From Fructobacillus sp. EFB-N1 (GTDB lineage: Bacteria > Bacillota > Bacilli > Lactobacillales > Lactobacillaceae), in the NCBI RefSeq assembly GCF_001038455.1, contig NZ_LDUY01000007.1, positions 25,797-89,796 on the forward strand: a stretch of 64,000 bases of DNA. The letters are read 5' to 3'. Both the position numbers and the translations under genes were made by a program. Under the pieces are notes generated by a model. That model saw only the letters and a list, made by a program, of their open reading frames with translations, did no database searches and was not told the DNA's origin. Shown one piece after another: positions 29,083-38,468 of this stretch. Every line of letters starts with the position of its first letter. The first letter of the stretch is position 1.

Positions 29083-31161
29083 ATGAAAAAAAATAACGGT
29101 GGCTTCTTTAGAAGCTCCTTTCTATATGTCATCATCTTCTTGGCGGTCATTGCTGGAATTTACTCACTAGTTGGTGGGTCAAATGGCGGAACAAAGACGT
29201 TATCATCGTCTGACTTCGTTAAGCAATTGTCCGACAAGGAGATTGACTCTTTCACAATCCAGCCCGGTAACGACGTTTACACGGTGACTGGAACTTATAA
29301 AAATAGCCAAAAGTCATCATCGACTGGTCAAGGCTTGAATAGCCTCTTGGCAAATCAGACTACGACAACGAAGTTTTCAACTTCTGTCTTGGAAAATGAT
29401 TCATCATTGAAGCAGATTACTGATTTGGCCAAGAAGACCAACACGGATATGACGACAAAGCCAGCACCATCTTCTGGCTTCTGGTTGAATTTGATTATTT
29501 CCATTGTGCCATTGCTCTTAATTGTGGGTGTCTTCTACTTGATGATGTCCCAATCAAGCGGCAAGGGCGGTCAAGGCGGCATGATGGGTAACTTTGGTAA
29601 GTCAAAGGCAAAGCCTTCTGATCCGAAGGATAACAAGATTCGCTTTGAAAACGTTGCTGGTTCTGACGAAGAAAAGGAAGAACTGGTTGAAGTTGTTGAA
29701 TTCTTGAAGTCGCCAAAGAAGTTCGTAGATATGGGCGCCCGTATTCCAAAGGGGGTTTTGCTTGAAGGCCCTCCCGGAACTGGTAAAACATTGCTAGCAA
29801 AGGCTGTTGCCGGTGAAGCTTCCGTACCATTCTTCTCAATGTCTGGTTCAGACTTCGTTGAAATGTTTGTCGGTGTTGGTGCTTCACGTGTTCGTGACTT
29901 GTTTGAGGAAGCCAAGAAGGCTGCCCCTGCCATTATCTTTATCGATGAAATCGATGCCGTTGGTCGTCGCCGTGGTTCTGGCGTTGGCGGTGGTAACGAT
30001 GAACGTGAGCAGACGTTGAACCAAATCTTGATTGAAATGGATGGATTTGAGAACTCTGAAGGTGTTATTATTCTGGCATCAACCAACCGTTCTGATGTTT
30101 TGGATCCGGCCTTGCTTCGTTCAGGTCGTTTTGACCGAAAGATTTTGGTTGGCGCTCCTGACGTTAAGGGTCGTGAAGCAATTTTGAAGGTGCACGCTAA
30201 GAACAAGCCATTGGCACCGGCCGTGGACTTGAAGGCGATTGCCCACCAAACACCTGGTTACGTTGGGGCTGATTTGGAAAACTTGTTGAACGAAGCTGCC
30301 TTGCTGGCTGCTCGTCGCGACAAGAAGTTAATCGACTCCGCTGACTTGGATGAAGCCGAAGATCGGATTTTCCAAGGACCTGCTAAGGCCAACCGGGCAA
30401 TGTCCGAGTTGGAACGGAAGACAACCGCCTTCCACGAAGCCGGTCACGCCTTGGTTGGTTTGGTTCGTTCAAACGCATCCGTCGTTCGTAAGGTTACGAT
30501 TGTGCCGCGTGGACGCATTGGTGGTTACGCTTTGATGACACCAAAGACAGATCGTTATAACATTCGTTATTCAGAAGCTAAGGAACAATTGGCTGGTTTG
30601 ATGGGTGGACGTGCTGCCGAATTGGCAACATTTAACGAAGCTTCATCCGGTGCTGCGAACGATTTCCAGCAGGCAACGAATTTGGCCCGCCAAATGGTGA
30701 CGGCCTATGGAATGTCTGAAAAGTTGGGTATGGTTCAACTTGAAGGAAATGCTTCTGTTGGCTATAGCGAACAGGGTGGCGCACAGTCATATTCAGACGA
30801 AACGGCTGCATTGATTGATGAAGAAGTTCGTCGTTTGACTAAGGAAGCCTTTGAGGAAGCAACAAAGATTTTGACGGAACACAAGGATAAGTTGGCAGCG
30901 ATTGCTAATGCCTTGTTGGATGTTGAATCATTGGACGAAAAGCAAATTAAGGACATCTACGAAACTGGTCACTTCACCAAGAAGGGTGAAGAAGACGAAG
31001 ATGATGCCAAGTCATTTGATGAAACTAAGGCTTCTTTGGATCACAAGGAAGACGAAGTGGAAGATGAAGAGCAAAAGGGTGATGAAAACCCAACGAAGCC
31101 TCTTGATCAAAATGATAACCAAGCTGAATCGGCGGACGATACGACTGATTCAGATAAATAA
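29083..31161 (+). CDS. ftsH: ATP-dependent zinc metalloprotease FtsH
   Basis: 692 residues, membrane-bound hexameric AAA+ protease. Two N-terminal membrane helices (about 12-30 and 133-153) flank an extracytoplasmic domain; Walker A GPPGTGKT (229-236), Walker [12 protein letters not shown], pore loop [14 protein letters not shown] arginines, and zinc motif HEAGH (451-455). The last 50 residues are a very acidic, disordered tail. RBS TTGAGGA. No cysteine is present. Confidence 0.97.
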   Translation: MKKNNGGFFRSSFLYVIIFLAVIAGIYSLVGGSNGGTKTLSSSDFVKQLSDKEIDSFTIQPGNDVYTVTGTYKNSQKSSSTGQGLNSLLANQTTTTKFSTSVLENDSSLKQITDLAKKTNTDMTTKPAPSSGFWLNLIISIVPLLLIVGVFYLMMSQSSGKGGQGGMMGNFGKSKAKPSDPKDNKIRFENVAGSDEEKEELVEVVEFLKSPKKFVDMGARIPKGVLLEGPPGTGKTLLAKAVAGEASVPFFSMSGSDFVEMFVGVGASRVRDLFEEAKKAAPAIIFIDEIDAVGRRRGSGVGGGNDEREQTLNQILIEMDGFENSEGVIILASTNRSDVLDPALLRSGRFDRKILVGAPDVKGREAILKVHAKNKPLAPAVDLKAIAHQTPGYVGADLENLLNEAALLAARRDKKLIDSADLDEAEDRIFQGPAKANRAMSELERKTTAFHEAGHALVGLVRSNASVVRKVTIVPRGRIGGYALMTPKTDRYNIRYSEAKEQLAGLMGGRAAELATFNEASSGAANDFQQATNLARQMVTAYGMSEKLGMVQLEGNASVGYSEQGGAQSYSDETAALIDEEVRRLTKEAFEEATKILTEHKDKLAAIANALLDVESLDEKQIKDIYETGHFTKKGEEDEDDAKSFDETKASLDHKEDEVEDEEQKGDENPTKPLDQNDNQAESADDTTDSDK

Positions 31162-31170
31162 GTTTTTTAA

Positions 31171-31196
31171 AAAAGTTGGCTTAGGCCGGCTTTTTC
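31171..31196 (+). terminator. Terminator after ftsH
   Basis: AAAGTTGGC / GCCGGCTTT stem with a 4-nt loop and T-run. Confidence 0.8.
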
Positions 31197-31233
31197 TTTT
31201 ACAATAAAGACAAGAACAAATAAAGGAATTCTT

Positions 31234-32184
31234 ATGTCAGATCAATTAATTAAGGTCATTACAAAAGATGAGGCCTTCCGTGCCTTTGCCATTGACGGGA
31301 CAAAGTTAGTCCAAGAAGCAGCAAGCGCTCACCATGCCTCACGGATTGCAACGGTCGTCCTCGGACGGGCATTGCTCGCAACAGAAATCTTGGCCCAGGC
31401 AACTTTGAAGGGCGAAGAGCGTCTTGGTGTGAAGATTGACGGGAAGGGACCGATTGGCAACGTTGTAACGGAAGCGGACGCTCATGGGGCGGTTCGTGGC
31501 TACGTAACCAATCCTCAATTGGAACCAATCGTTAACGATGACAATCAATTGAACGTGGCTGGCGCTGTTGGCAACCATGGTTCTTTCCAAGTGACGAAAT
31601 TGGCACCTTATTCGAAGCCGTACCTCGGTCAATCGATTATTGTTTCTGGTGAAATTGGTGATGATTTCACCTACTATTTGACACAATCAGAACAGATTCC
31701 ATCCGTGATTGGTGTCGGTGTAACGATGAACCCGGATGACACGGTTGCGTCTGCTGGTGGTTTTTTGGTTCAGGCATTGCCAGGAGCGACAGATGCTCAG
31801 TTGGATCAATTGGACGAGCACTTAAAGCAGATGACACCACTTTCTGAACTCTTGTCTGAAAAGAAAGGTCCACTGGCTGTTTTGGATGATCTTTTGGGCA
31901 AGGATAACTATACGTCTCTGGCTTCTGTAGCTGTTGGCATCGCCGCTGAACCACCCAAGGAAGCTTATGGTGAGATGTTAGCAACGCTGCCATCCCATGA
32001 AGTCCAGGCGATGATTGATGAGGATGGCGGGGCTGAAGTGGTCGGACGTTTCTCAGGCAAGAAGCATTACTTTGAAGCCAATGAGCTAGAAGGAATCTTA
32101 AGTAAGATTTTAAAGCGTGAGGCCGAAGCAGAAGAAAAAGATGATGAAAAATCAGCTGCTGATAACGAAAACAAGCAGGACTAA
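31234..32184 (+). CDS. hslO: Hsp33-family chaperonin lacking all redox cysteines
   Basis: 316 residues. The N-terminal Hsp33 fold is clear (IKVITKDEAFRAFAIDGTKL, GRALLATEIL, VKIDGKGPIG, VVTEADAHGAVRGYV). Hsp33 normally senses oxidation with a C-terminal zinc site CxC...CxxC. Here the aligned positions read G235-I-A237 and G271-R-F-S274, flanked by the usual context (AEVV, KKHYF, NELEGIL), so all four ligands are replaced, and the protein has no Cys at all. It cannot be a thiol-zinc switch of the usual kind. An acidic tail follows. Position between ftsH and lysS is the standard hslO place. Confidence 0.93.
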   Translation: MSDQLIKVITKDEAFRAFAIDGTKLVQEAASAHHASRIATVVLGRALLATEILAQATLKGEERLGVKIDGKGPIGNVVTEADAHGAVRGYVTNPQLEPIVNDDNQLNVAGAVGNHGSFQVTKLAPYSKPYLGQSIIVSGEIGDDFTYYLTQSEQIPSVIGVGVTMNPDDTVASAGGFLVQALPGATDAQLDQLDEHLKQMTPLSELLSEKKGPLAVLDDLLGKDNYTSLASVAVGIAAEPPKEAYGEMLATLPSHEVQAMIDEDGGAEVVGRFSGKKHYFEANELEGILSKILKREAEAEEKDDEKSAADNENKQD

Positions 32185-32219
32185 CGCTTCTTAAAAAAAC
32201 GGAAAAAAGACCATGAGAT

Positions 32220-32245
32220 GGGCAAACCAGGCGGTTCGCCCTTTT
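32220..32245 (+). terminator. Terminator after hslO
   Basis: GGGC-A-AACC / GGTT-C-GCCC stem with one A/C mismatch and TTTT. Confidence 0.65.
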
Positions 32246-32318
32246 GTCTTGGCCGTTGTTTTGTTATACTGGAACAAGATAAATGAGCGAATATTCGCCG
32301 ACAGGAAGGTAGATAGAC

Positions 32319-33806
32319 ATGGCTGAAGAAAAAGCCTTAAATGATCAAATGGTCGCCCGCCGTCAGAAGATGAAGGCGCTGGTTGATGATTTGAGCATTG
32401 ATCCATTTGGACATCGTTTTGACCGAGACGCTTTGGCAGCGGACCTCCATGAACAATACGATGAGAAGACACAAGAAGAGTTAGAAGCAAACCCTGTAGA
32501 GGTCATCATTGCTGGCCGAATGGTCGCTAAACGTGGTGCCGGAAAAGTTATCTTTGCTGACGTCCGTGACCGCTCAGGTGAAATTCAAGTTTATGCTCGT
32601 CGTGATGACTTGGGTGATAATTACCCAATCATTAAGCGTGCTGATTTGGGTGACTTCTTAGGAATTAAGGGTCAAGTGATGAAGACGGAGGCTGGTGAAT
32701 TAACCATCTTGGTTAAGCACTTGACTCACTTGTCAAAGGCCTTGCGTCCAATGCCCGACAAGTTCCACGGTATTTCAGATGTTGAAACGCGTTACCGTAA
32801 GCGCTATCTTGATTTGATTGCCAACAAGGAATCTTTGACTCGGTTTCAAAACCGTTCAAAGATCGTTTCAGCTATCCGGGCCTTTATGGATGGTCACGAT
32901 TTCTTAGAAGTGGAAACACCAATCTTACAAACGCAAGCCGGTGGTGCGGCTGCTAAGCCATTTATTACCCACCACAACGCCTTGAACATCGATATGTACA
33001 TGCGAATCGCAACTGAATTGTATTTGAAGCGTTTGGTTGTTGGGGGTATGGAACGGGTTTATGAAATCGGTCGAATTTTCCGAAATGAAGGAATGGATCC
33101 AAAGCATAATCCCGAATTTACAACCTTGGAATCATATGCTGCTTATTGGGATTTCACAGACGTAATGGACGAAACGGAAGGGATCTTCCGCGCTGCCGCT
33201 AAGGTTGTTCATCCTGATTTGCAAGTAAATTACCAAGGCACTGACATTGATTTGTCAAAGCCATTTGCTCGTAAGCATATGGTTGACTTGATTAAGGAAA
33301 AGACCGGTGTTGACTTCTGGCCAGAAATGACGGTTGAAGAAGCTCGCCAATTGGCGGATGAACACCACGTGAAGTACGAACGGTACTGGCAGGTTGGCCA
33401 CATTATCAACGAATTCTTTGACAACTTTGTTGAAGACACGTTGGAACAACCAACTTTCGTCTATGGTCACCCAGTGGAAGTTTCACCATTGGCTAAGAAG
33501 AATGCTGATGACCCACGCTTTACGGACCGATTTGAGTTGTACATCGTTGGTTCTGAATTTGCTAACGCCTTTACTGAATTGAACGATCCAATCGACCAAC
33601 GAGCTCGTTTTGAAGCCCAAGCGGCCGAACGTGATAACGGTAATGACGAAGCTGAAGGTATCGATGAAGACTTCTTAGAGGCCTTGGAATACGGTATGCC
33701 ACCTACAGGTGGTTTGGGCATTGGAATTGATCGTTTGGTTATGCTCCTAACGGATGCCGCTTCTATTCGTGATGTTGTGTTGTTCCCAACAATGCGTCCA
33801 GAATAA
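32319..33806 (+). CDS. lysS: Lysyl-tRNA synthetase, class II
   Basis: 495 residues. N-terminal OB anticodon-binding domain (about 55-165), then the class II core: motif 1 region [21 protein letters not shown], motif 2 [15 protein letters not shown], motif 3 [24 protein letters not shown] -10 box TATACT (around 32264) preceded by TTTTGT at 17 nt is a plausible own promoter behind the hslO terminator. Confidence 0.97.
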   Translation: MAEEKALNDQMVARRQKMKALVDDLSIDPFGHRFDRDALAADLHEQYDEKTQEELEANPVEVIIAGRMVAKRGAGKVIFADVRDRSGEIQVYARRDDLGDNYPIIKRADLGDFLGIKGQVMKTEAGELTILVKHLTHLSKALRPMPDKFHGISDVETRYRKRYLDLIANKESLTRFQNRSKIVSAIRAFMDGHDFLEVETPILQTQAGGAAAKPFITHHNALNIDMYMRIATELYLKRLVVGGMERVYEIGRIFRNEGMDPKHNPEFTTLESYAAYWDFTDVMDETEGIFRAAAKVVHPDLQVNYQGTDIDLSKPFARKHMVDLIKEKTGVDFWPEMTVEEARQLADEHHVKYERYWQVGHIINEFFDNFVEDTLEQPTFVYGHPVEVSPLAKKNADDPRFTDRFELYIVGSEFANAFTELNDPIDQRARFEAQAAERDNGNDEAEGIDEDFLEALEYGMPPTGGLGIGIDRLVMLLTDAASIRDVVLFPTMRPE

Positions 33807-33830
33807 TTATGTATTTTAACAAATAAATAG

Positions 33831-33859
33831 TTGACACGCTTGGTCCAATTTTGTATACT
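33831..33859 (+). promoter_or_regulatory. Promoter of first tRNA-Asn
   Basis: TTGACA (33831-33836), 17-nt spacer, TATACT (33854-33859), 26 nt before the tRNA. Confidence 0.85.
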
Positions 33860-33884
33860 AATATAGTTGAGCCAAGCGCTTTAT

Positions 33885-33957
33885 TCCGACTTAGCTCAGT
33901 TGGTAGAGCACCTGACTGTTAATCAGGTTGTCGCCGGTTCGAGCCCGGCAGTCGGAG
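33885..33957 (+). tRNA. tRNA-Asn (GTT)
   Basis: 73 nt without encoded CCA. Acceptor TCCGACT / AGTCGGA, D-arm with AGTTGGTAG, anticodon arm CCTGA-CTGTTAA-TCAGG (anticodon GTT), T-arm CCGGTTCGAGCCCGG. Identical to the copy at 36692. Confidence 0.97.
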
Positions 33958-33961
33958 TATT

Positions 33962-33995
33962 AAAAAAGACCAGACAGAAATGTCTGGTCTTTTTT
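33962..33995 (+). terminator. Terminator after first tRNA-Asn
   Basis: Perfect stem AAAAAGACCAGACA / TGTCTGGTCTTTTT with a GAAA loop. Confidence 0.93.
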
Positions 33996-34453
33996 GGTTG
34001 AAACCATCCCGAGGTTATCCTTTGAAGTCTAAGGTTCGTCTTTTTTAATGCTGGAAAATAATACATAAAGACTGGGACACAGGGCTCAGGCAATGAAGGA
34101 GAAATTATGGCACAGCTAAGGGAAACGGGTCGAATGACTTAGCTTTGTAGGTTGCTGCCACTAGTCGGAAAGGCTTCCTGCAAAATAATGACGACATTCA
34201 GTTTTTTCTGTGTCGTGCCTGCTCTTACTTAAGCGACACAAGTTAAATCTATTTCAAATTTTCTAAAGGCAATAACTTTTTTTAAAAAAAGTGCCTATTA
34301 GCAAAGGAGTATGAAAAATAATTTCACCCATTAAATTATTTTTTTATTAAAAATTATCAATATAGCAAAGCTACTATTAATGAATTTTCCCTGTATTTCT
34401 TATTAATCGTCAATTTCGTGATAATTTTTTAATGAGAGGGATAATAATTGTCC
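33996..34453. other. AT-rich intergenic stretch with inverted repeats, no gene recognised
   Basis: About 460 nt without a convincing gene. The 3' half (from about 34240) is much richer in A+T than the surrounding genes. The 5' half holds GACACAG (34076-34082) opposite CTGTGTC (34208-34214), and TGTGTCG (34209-34215) opposite CGACACA (34234-34240), so alternative pairings are possible. A 11-codon ORF (34107-34142, MAQLRETGRMT) has AAGGAG 6 nt before its ATG. No known riboswitch was recognised. Confidence 0.5.
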
Positions 34454-34482
34454 TTGTTAGCTGAAATCAATAGCGCTATACT
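34454..34482 (+). promoter_or_regulatory. Promoter of MFS transporter gene
   Basis: TTGTTA, 17-nt spacer, TATACT. The 5' leader of about 80 nt contains a short hairpin TAGCG / CGCTA (34527-34544). Confidence 0.65.
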
Positions 34483-34568
34483 GAACAATAGTGTTTTGCC
34501 AATAGTGGCAGCACCGGAGAAATAATTAGCGTCCGTGAGCGCTAGTTTTGAAAGGAAGTATATTTAAT

Positions 34569-35825
34569 ATGGCAGATTTTCCCCCTATGCAACCGACGGA
34601 GGTTTTGCGGCATAAGCACTTTTCCAAAAATCAGAAGTTGACCCTATGGTCGACAACAGCTGGTTTTGGGCTTGAAAATATGGATGTGATGTTCATTTCT
34701 TTTGCCTTATCTTCAATTATCGCTTCTTTGCGTATTAGTAACTTTGCAGGTGGGTTGATAGCAACAATCTTTTCTCTAGGAACGCTTGTTGGTGGTTTGT
34801 GCTTTGGTATGCTGGCTGATAAATTCGGCCGGGCACGTATTTTTACGAGTACACTGGTCATTGTCGCTTTGGCAACCGCAGGAATGTACTTTGCCCATAA
34901 TATTTGGGTTTTGTATGCGCTACGTTTTATTGTGGGTGCGGGCACCGGGGCTGAGTATAGCGCCGGCGTAACAATGGTGGCCGAAGCCTTTGCAGGCAAG
35001 AAAATCGGTCGGTTGATGTCTATCGTGCAAATTGGTGGGCAAGGTGGGTCAGTTTTGGCAGCCTTGTCAGCGGCCTTTATCATCCCTCGTTGGGGTTGGA
35101 ACGCCTTATTCTTGGTGGGCCTTTTGCCTATAATTTTTGCATTTTTAATTCGGATTCACCTCAAGGATAGTGAGGAATTTGAGCACGCAAAAGAGCACCG
35201 CCAGGAAAATCAGCAAGAAAACAGTCGTGTGCCCCTTTTAGCAGTTTTTCAGACGCCGGCGATGGCGCTGCAAACGATTGGCCTGATTTTGATGATGATG
35301 ATTCAAACGGGTGGGTACTACGGGTTAATGAACTGGTTACCTAAGATTATGCAAAAGCAATTGGGTCTCTCAATTTCTTCCTCCTCAATGTGGATGATTG
35401 CGACCATTGCAGGAATGTCTTTGGGTATGTACGCCTTTGGTTTTATTTTAGATAACTTTGGTCCACGCTTGGCCTTTGGTATCTTCTTGGTTGTTGCAGC
35501 CGCTTCCGTTTATTTGATCCCGATGGCTAATAGCGCTTGGTCATTACTATTGATCATGATGATGGTTGGCTTTTTCTCAAATGGTATGTATGGTGGTTAC
35601 GGTGTTGTTGTTTCCCGATTATATGGAACTGATATCCGTGTGACAGCTAATTCCGTTGTTTCCTGTGTTGGAAAGCTCTTTGGTGGTTTCTTCCCGGCCT
35701 TGATTGGTCTGATGATGGATAAGACATCGCTGTCAGTGGTCATGATGTTCTTCTCAGCCATTTATATTTTTTCTTTCTTAGTGATGCTGTCGATTCCTGC
35801 ATTGGGTAAGAAAACTCAATTTTAA
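34569..35825 (+). CDS. MFS transporter (metabolite:H+ symporter type)
   Basis: 418 residues from ATG 34569 behind AAAGGAAG; a TTG 21 nt earlier is less likely. Twelve predicted helices. The MFS loop 2-3 motif reads GMLADKFGRARIF, and the R-rich loop with GTGAEYSAGVTMVAEAF and the mid-protein loop around 200-225 are typical of the AAHS/sialate-type symporters for carboxylates. Substrate unknown. It is isolated, with its own promoter and terminator, between two identical tRNA-Asn genes. Confidence 0.8.
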   Translation: MADFPPMQPTEVLRHKHFSKNQKLTLWSTTAGFGLENMDVMFISFALSSIIASLRISNFAGGLIATIFSLGTLVGGLCFGMLADKFGRARIFTSTLVIVALATAGMYFAHNIWVLYALRFIVGAGTGAEYSAGVTMVAEAFAGKKIGRLMSIVQIGGQGGSVLAALSAAFIIPRWGWNALFLVGLLPIIFAFLIRIHLKDSEEFEHAKEHRQENQQENSRVPLLAVFQTPAMALQTIGLILMMMIQTGGYYGLMNWLPKIMQKQLGLSISSSSMWMIATIAGMSLGMYAFGFILDNFGPRLAFGIFLVVAAASVYLIPMANSAWSLLLIMMMVGFFSNGMYGGYGVVVSRLYGTDIRVTANSVVSCVGKLFGGFFPALIGLMMDKTSLSVVMMFFSAIYIFSFLVMLSIPALGKKTQF

Positions 35826-35838
35826 TAATTAATATAGT

Positions 35839-35916
35839 AAAAAACCAGGTAAAATCTGTTAAATCACTCCATCAGTGCCAAGCATCGGGCGTGATTCATA
35901 GGCTTACCTGGTTTTT
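35839..35916. terminator. Long bidirectional hairpin between convergent genes
   Basis: AAAACCAGGTAA / TTACCTGGTTTT, with inner AATCAC / GTGATT arm; T-runs on both strands. Confidence 0.8.
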
Positions 35917-35928
35917 AGTATTGAACAA

Positions 35929-36498
35929 TTACTTGACCACGGCAAAGCCACCAGTCCAAGCAATTTGTTTCGTCACGGCTAAGGTCATTTGCAAGAAGCC
36001 AATGGATTCTAATTCACGGGCGCGGCGCAAAGAACCAGCATCAATCACGGCCAAGTCGCTACCTTCGAAGGCTTTTTGCAGCAATTCCTTGCTGTCCTTG
36101 TTATCACCGACGGTCAAAACTTCAGTGGGATTGTTGCCGACTTTACCGGATACAAGGTTAGCTGCAAAGACGGTATTAAAAGCCTTCAAGACGTGACTGT
36201 CTGGTAAATCAGCCTGTAACTGGGCAGTCGCTGAAGAGTCAGATGGGACATCCAGGCTGTCAAAAGTTTTAAAATTAACAGGGTTGGTTGTCTCAACAAT
36301 CGTTTTTCCGGCAAATTTTTGCTGGTATTCTTTAGCAATGCTTGCTAAAGCGGCGTAAGGGACGGCCAAGATGACTAAGTCAGCCACCGTGTCCGCCTTA
36401 TGTTCGGTTGTTACATAGTCGACTTGATTGCCGGCTTTTTCCAATTGAGCACCAACGGCTGAGCCGATATTTCCTTTACCAAAAACAGTAACATTCAT
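35929..36498 (-). CDS. NAD(P)-binding, F420-reductase-like protein
   Basis: 189 residues. Rossmann motif VTVFGKGNIGSAVGAQLEKAG at the N-terminus (GxGxxG), then ADLVILAVPYAAL and VETTNPVNF, and SHVLKAFNTVFA, all features of the NADPH:F420 oxidoreductase / NADP oxidoreductase superfamily. Lactic acid bacteria lack F420, so it more likely uses another acceptor. RBS AGGAGA. Function unknown. Confidence 0.75.
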   Translation of the reverse strand: MNVTVFGKGNIGSAVGAQLEKAGNQVDYVTTEHKADTVADLVILAVPYAALASIAKEYQQKFAGKTIVETTNPVNFKTFDSLDVPSDSSATAQLQADLPDSHVLKAFNTVFAANLVSGKVGNNPTEVLTVGDNKDSKELLQKAFEGSDLAVIDAGSLRRARELESIGFLQMTLAVTKQIAWTGGFAVVK

Positions 36499-36634
36499 GT
36501 GCAGTCTCCTTTTCTATCCGATTATGCCTACATTGTAAGGCGGGGATTTGTGAGTGTCAAAGGACGGTCTTGAATGGCAGGCAAAACTTTGTCTGATTTT
36601 TTGAAAAAATTAGTAAAATAAAATGTAAAAATGA

Positions 36635-36663
36635 TTGACAGCCCCCACTGTAAATGGCATAAT
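36635..36663 (+). promoter_or_regulatory. Promoter of tRNA-Asn/tRNA-Thr pair
   Basis: TTGACA (36635-36640), 17-nt spacer, CATAAT (36658-36663). Confidence 0.75.
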
Positions 36664-36691
36664 GTAATAGTTGTTTTAAACAACAAATCAT

Positions 36692-36764
36692 TCCGACTTA
36701 GCTCAGTTGGTAGAGCACCTGACTGTTAATCAGGTTGTCGCCGGTTCGAGCCCGGCAGTCGGAG
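36692..36764 (+). tRNA. tRNA-Asn (GTT), second identical copy
   Basis: Same 73-nt sequence as 33885-33957, including anticodon GTT; only flanks differ. Followed after 4 nt by tRNA-Thr. Confidence 0.97.
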
Positions 36765-36768
36765 TTAT

Positions 36769-36841
36769 GCCGATGTAGCTCAGTTGGTAGAGCACGGGTA
36801 TCGTAAACCTGGGGTCGAAGGTTCAAATCCTTTCGTCGGCA
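36769..36841 (+). tRNA. tRNA-Thr (CGT)
   Basis: 73 nt. Acceptor GCCGATG / CGTCGGC (one G-U), anticodon loop ATCGTAA (anticodon CGT, reads ACG), T-arm AAGG-TTCAAAT-CCTT. No encoded CCA. Confidence 0.94.
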
Positions 36842-36857
36842 TCATTAATACTTGTTC

Positions 36858-36887
36858 AAAAATGTAACTTTCTTAAGTTACATTTTT
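36858..36887 (+). terminator. Terminator after tRNA pair
   Basis: AAAATGTAACTT / AAGTTACATTTT stem with T-run. Confidence 0.88.
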
Positions 36888-36906
36888 TGTTTTATCCAAA
36901 ACTTTT

Positions 36907-36935
36907 TAGACAGTTTTTATTAAAAAGAATAGAAT
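36907..36935 (+). promoter_or_regulatory. Candidate promoter of alpha/beta-hydrolase gene
   Basis: TAGACA, 17-nt spacer, TAGAAT, in an AT-rich gap just after the tRNA terminator. Confidence 0.4.
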
Positions 36936-36990
36936 AGCAATACGACAATTCATCGTGATTGATTTTAATAATATTCTAGGGAGGGGCATT

Positions 36991-37776
36991 GTGAAAAAGA
37001 CGTTCAACTATGGCACAGTTGAAGAACAATTTACTGTATTAAATTTGCCAGATAAGAAGTTCGACCAAAAATTGCCAGTGGTGATTTCGATTCATGGTGG
37101 ATTTTGGAAGGATAAGTATGATTTGAGTCAATTCACCCCGTTAGACCAGCAATTAGTTGATGCAGGAATAGCCACTTGGAATATCGAGTATCGTCGAGTT
37201 GGAAAATCTGCTGGTGGTTATCCAGAAACATTTTTAGATGTGACGGCAGCGATTAACTATTTAGCAAAAATTGCGGTCGACTATTCACTTGATTTGGACA
37301 GAGTTGTTGTGATTGGCCATTCAGCAGGAGGTCATTTGGCCTTGTGGGCTGCGTCACGCTACGACCATCTGACGAACGCCCTTGGTGAAGCGATTCAAAT
37401 TAAGTTTGCTGGTGTTGTGAGCATGGCAGGTGTCACTGATTTAGCGGCGATGTGGCTGGACCAACAAGGAAGCAATATGGCTGATACTGTTCCTGATTTT
37501 ATTGGTGGAACGCCTGAGGAGGAGCCTGGTCGCTATCATGATGCATCACCAATCAATTTGCTACCATTGGGTGTAGCAACGGTCTTGATACACGGAACAG
37601 TTGACGATAGGGTTCCTGTAAAATTAAGCCAACAATATTATCAAAAGGCTAAGGCTTTAGGCGACACGGTCGGCTTGATTGAGTTGCCTAATGTTGGCCA
37701 CTTTGAACTGATTGATTCGAAAAATTTTGCCTGGGAAAGGGTTCAACGGGCTATTGAAAACTTATTAGCTAAATAA
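36991..37776 (+). CDS. Alpha/beta-hydrolase (BD-FAE / kynurenine formamidase-like esterase)
   Basis: 261 residues from GTG 36991, chosen because GGGAGGGG sits 5-12 nt upstream; an in-frame GTG at 36955 lacks one. Oxyanion-hole HGGFW (about 34-38), nucleophile elbow GHSAGG, acid Asp in GTVDDRVP and His in NVGHFELI, the full triad. No signal peptide, so cytosolic. The substrate is not predictable. Followed after 29 nt by a GNAT gene, likely co-transcribed. Confidence 0.82.
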   Translation: MKKTFNYGTVEEQFTVLNLPDKKFDQKLPVVISIHGGFWKDKYDLSQFTPLDQQLVDAGIATWNIEYRRVGKSAGGYPETFLDVTAAINYLAKIAVDYSLDLDRVVVIGHSAGGHLALWAASRYDHLTNALGEAIQIKFAGVVSMAGVTDLAAMWLDQQGSNMADTVPDFIGGTPEEEPGRYHDASPINLLPLGVATVLIHGTVDDRVPVKLSQQYYQKAKALGDTVGLIELPNVGHFELIDSKNFAWERVQRAIENLLAK

Positions 37777-37805
37777 AATTTTAATTATGAAATTGGAGAA
37801 GATTT

Positions 37806-38273
37806 ATGTGGCACATTAAGACTTTTGATGAACTCAGTAATCGTGAAATTTGGGCGATCTACCGTGCTCGGATTGCCGTTTTTGTCGTTGATCAGCATAG
37901 TGAGTATCAAGACGTTGATGAGCAGGATTTAACGGCACTGCACGTCTTTTATGAGGAAAATGGTGAATTGCTAGCCTATGCCCGCGTATTTGAAAAAGAC
38001 CAGGATACAGTGACCTTTGGTCGGGTGTTGACCGTGCGACAGGCTCGCGGTAAAGGATTTGGCAAAGCGCTTATTCAACAATTGATGGATGTAATGGCTA
38101 CCCGCTTTGATCAAGATAAAATTGAGATTGAGGCGCAAGAGCATGCAGTTGGCCTTTATGAACGATTCGGCTTTGAGGTCTATGGTGATACCTTCTTGGA
38201 TGTTGGCGTTCCGCATAAGATGATGGTTGCAAAGAATCAGAAGAAAACGGCAGGCACAGAGGGAGCCAACTAG
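37806..38273 (+). CDS. GNAT acetyltransferase, ElaA-like
   Basis: 155 residues. ElaA-type N-terminus with the IYRARIAVFVVDQH segment (family: lR..VFvvEQ), LHVFYEENGELLAYARV, acetyl-CoA motif VRQARGKGFGKALI, and LYERFGFEVYGDTFLDVGVPHKMM at the end. RBS TTGGAG. Substrate unknown. Confidence 0.83.
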   Translation: MWHIKTFDELSNREIWAIYRARIAVFVVDQHSEYQDVDEQDLTALHVFYEENGELLAYARVFEKDQDTVTFGRVLTVRQARGKGFGKALIQQLMDVMATRFDQDKIEIEAQEHAVGLYERFGFEVYGDTFLDVGVPHKMMVAKNQKKTAGTEGAN

Positions 38274-38294
38274 CTAAAAAATTAGTTTTTACTT

Positions 38295-38318
38295 GAAGCC
38301 TAAAGGGGTTCTTTTTTT
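38295..38318 (+). terminator. Terminator after ElaA-like gene
   Basis: GAAGCCT / GGGGTTC (two G-U pairs) followed by seven T residues. Confidence 0.65.
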
Positions 38319-38468
38319 GTCGATTTTTTGCGGGCAGGCTGCGAAAATTGTGGGGCCCACTTAAAGAAGGTTGAGGACGTGGTGGCCCTATAGTACTGAC
38401 TGGCTCTATCTAGCAGACGCTGTTGAGACGAATAATCAGGGTGCTGGTTTAAAGTGGGGGATATTGCT
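38319..38468 (+). other. Unexplained intergenic segment ahead of a strong terminator; possible small RNA
   Basis: 150 nt between two terminators, with hairpin potential GGGCC-CAC (38353-38360) against GTG-GT-GGCCC (38379-38388). An 83-codon reading frame crosses it and both downstream terminators, with no RBS and no homology I can see, so it is not a credible gene. No -35/-10 pair is convincing. A terminator with no gene in front suggests a transcript such as a small RNA. Confidence 0.35.

Noticed and set aside
33869..33882. cre-like AAGCGCTTT before the first tRNA-Asn
   Set aside because: Only the core matches and a tRNA is an unlikely CcpA target.
33996..34453. T-box or other known riboswitch upstream of the MFS gene
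   Set aside because: No T-box core sequence or specifier stem could be found.
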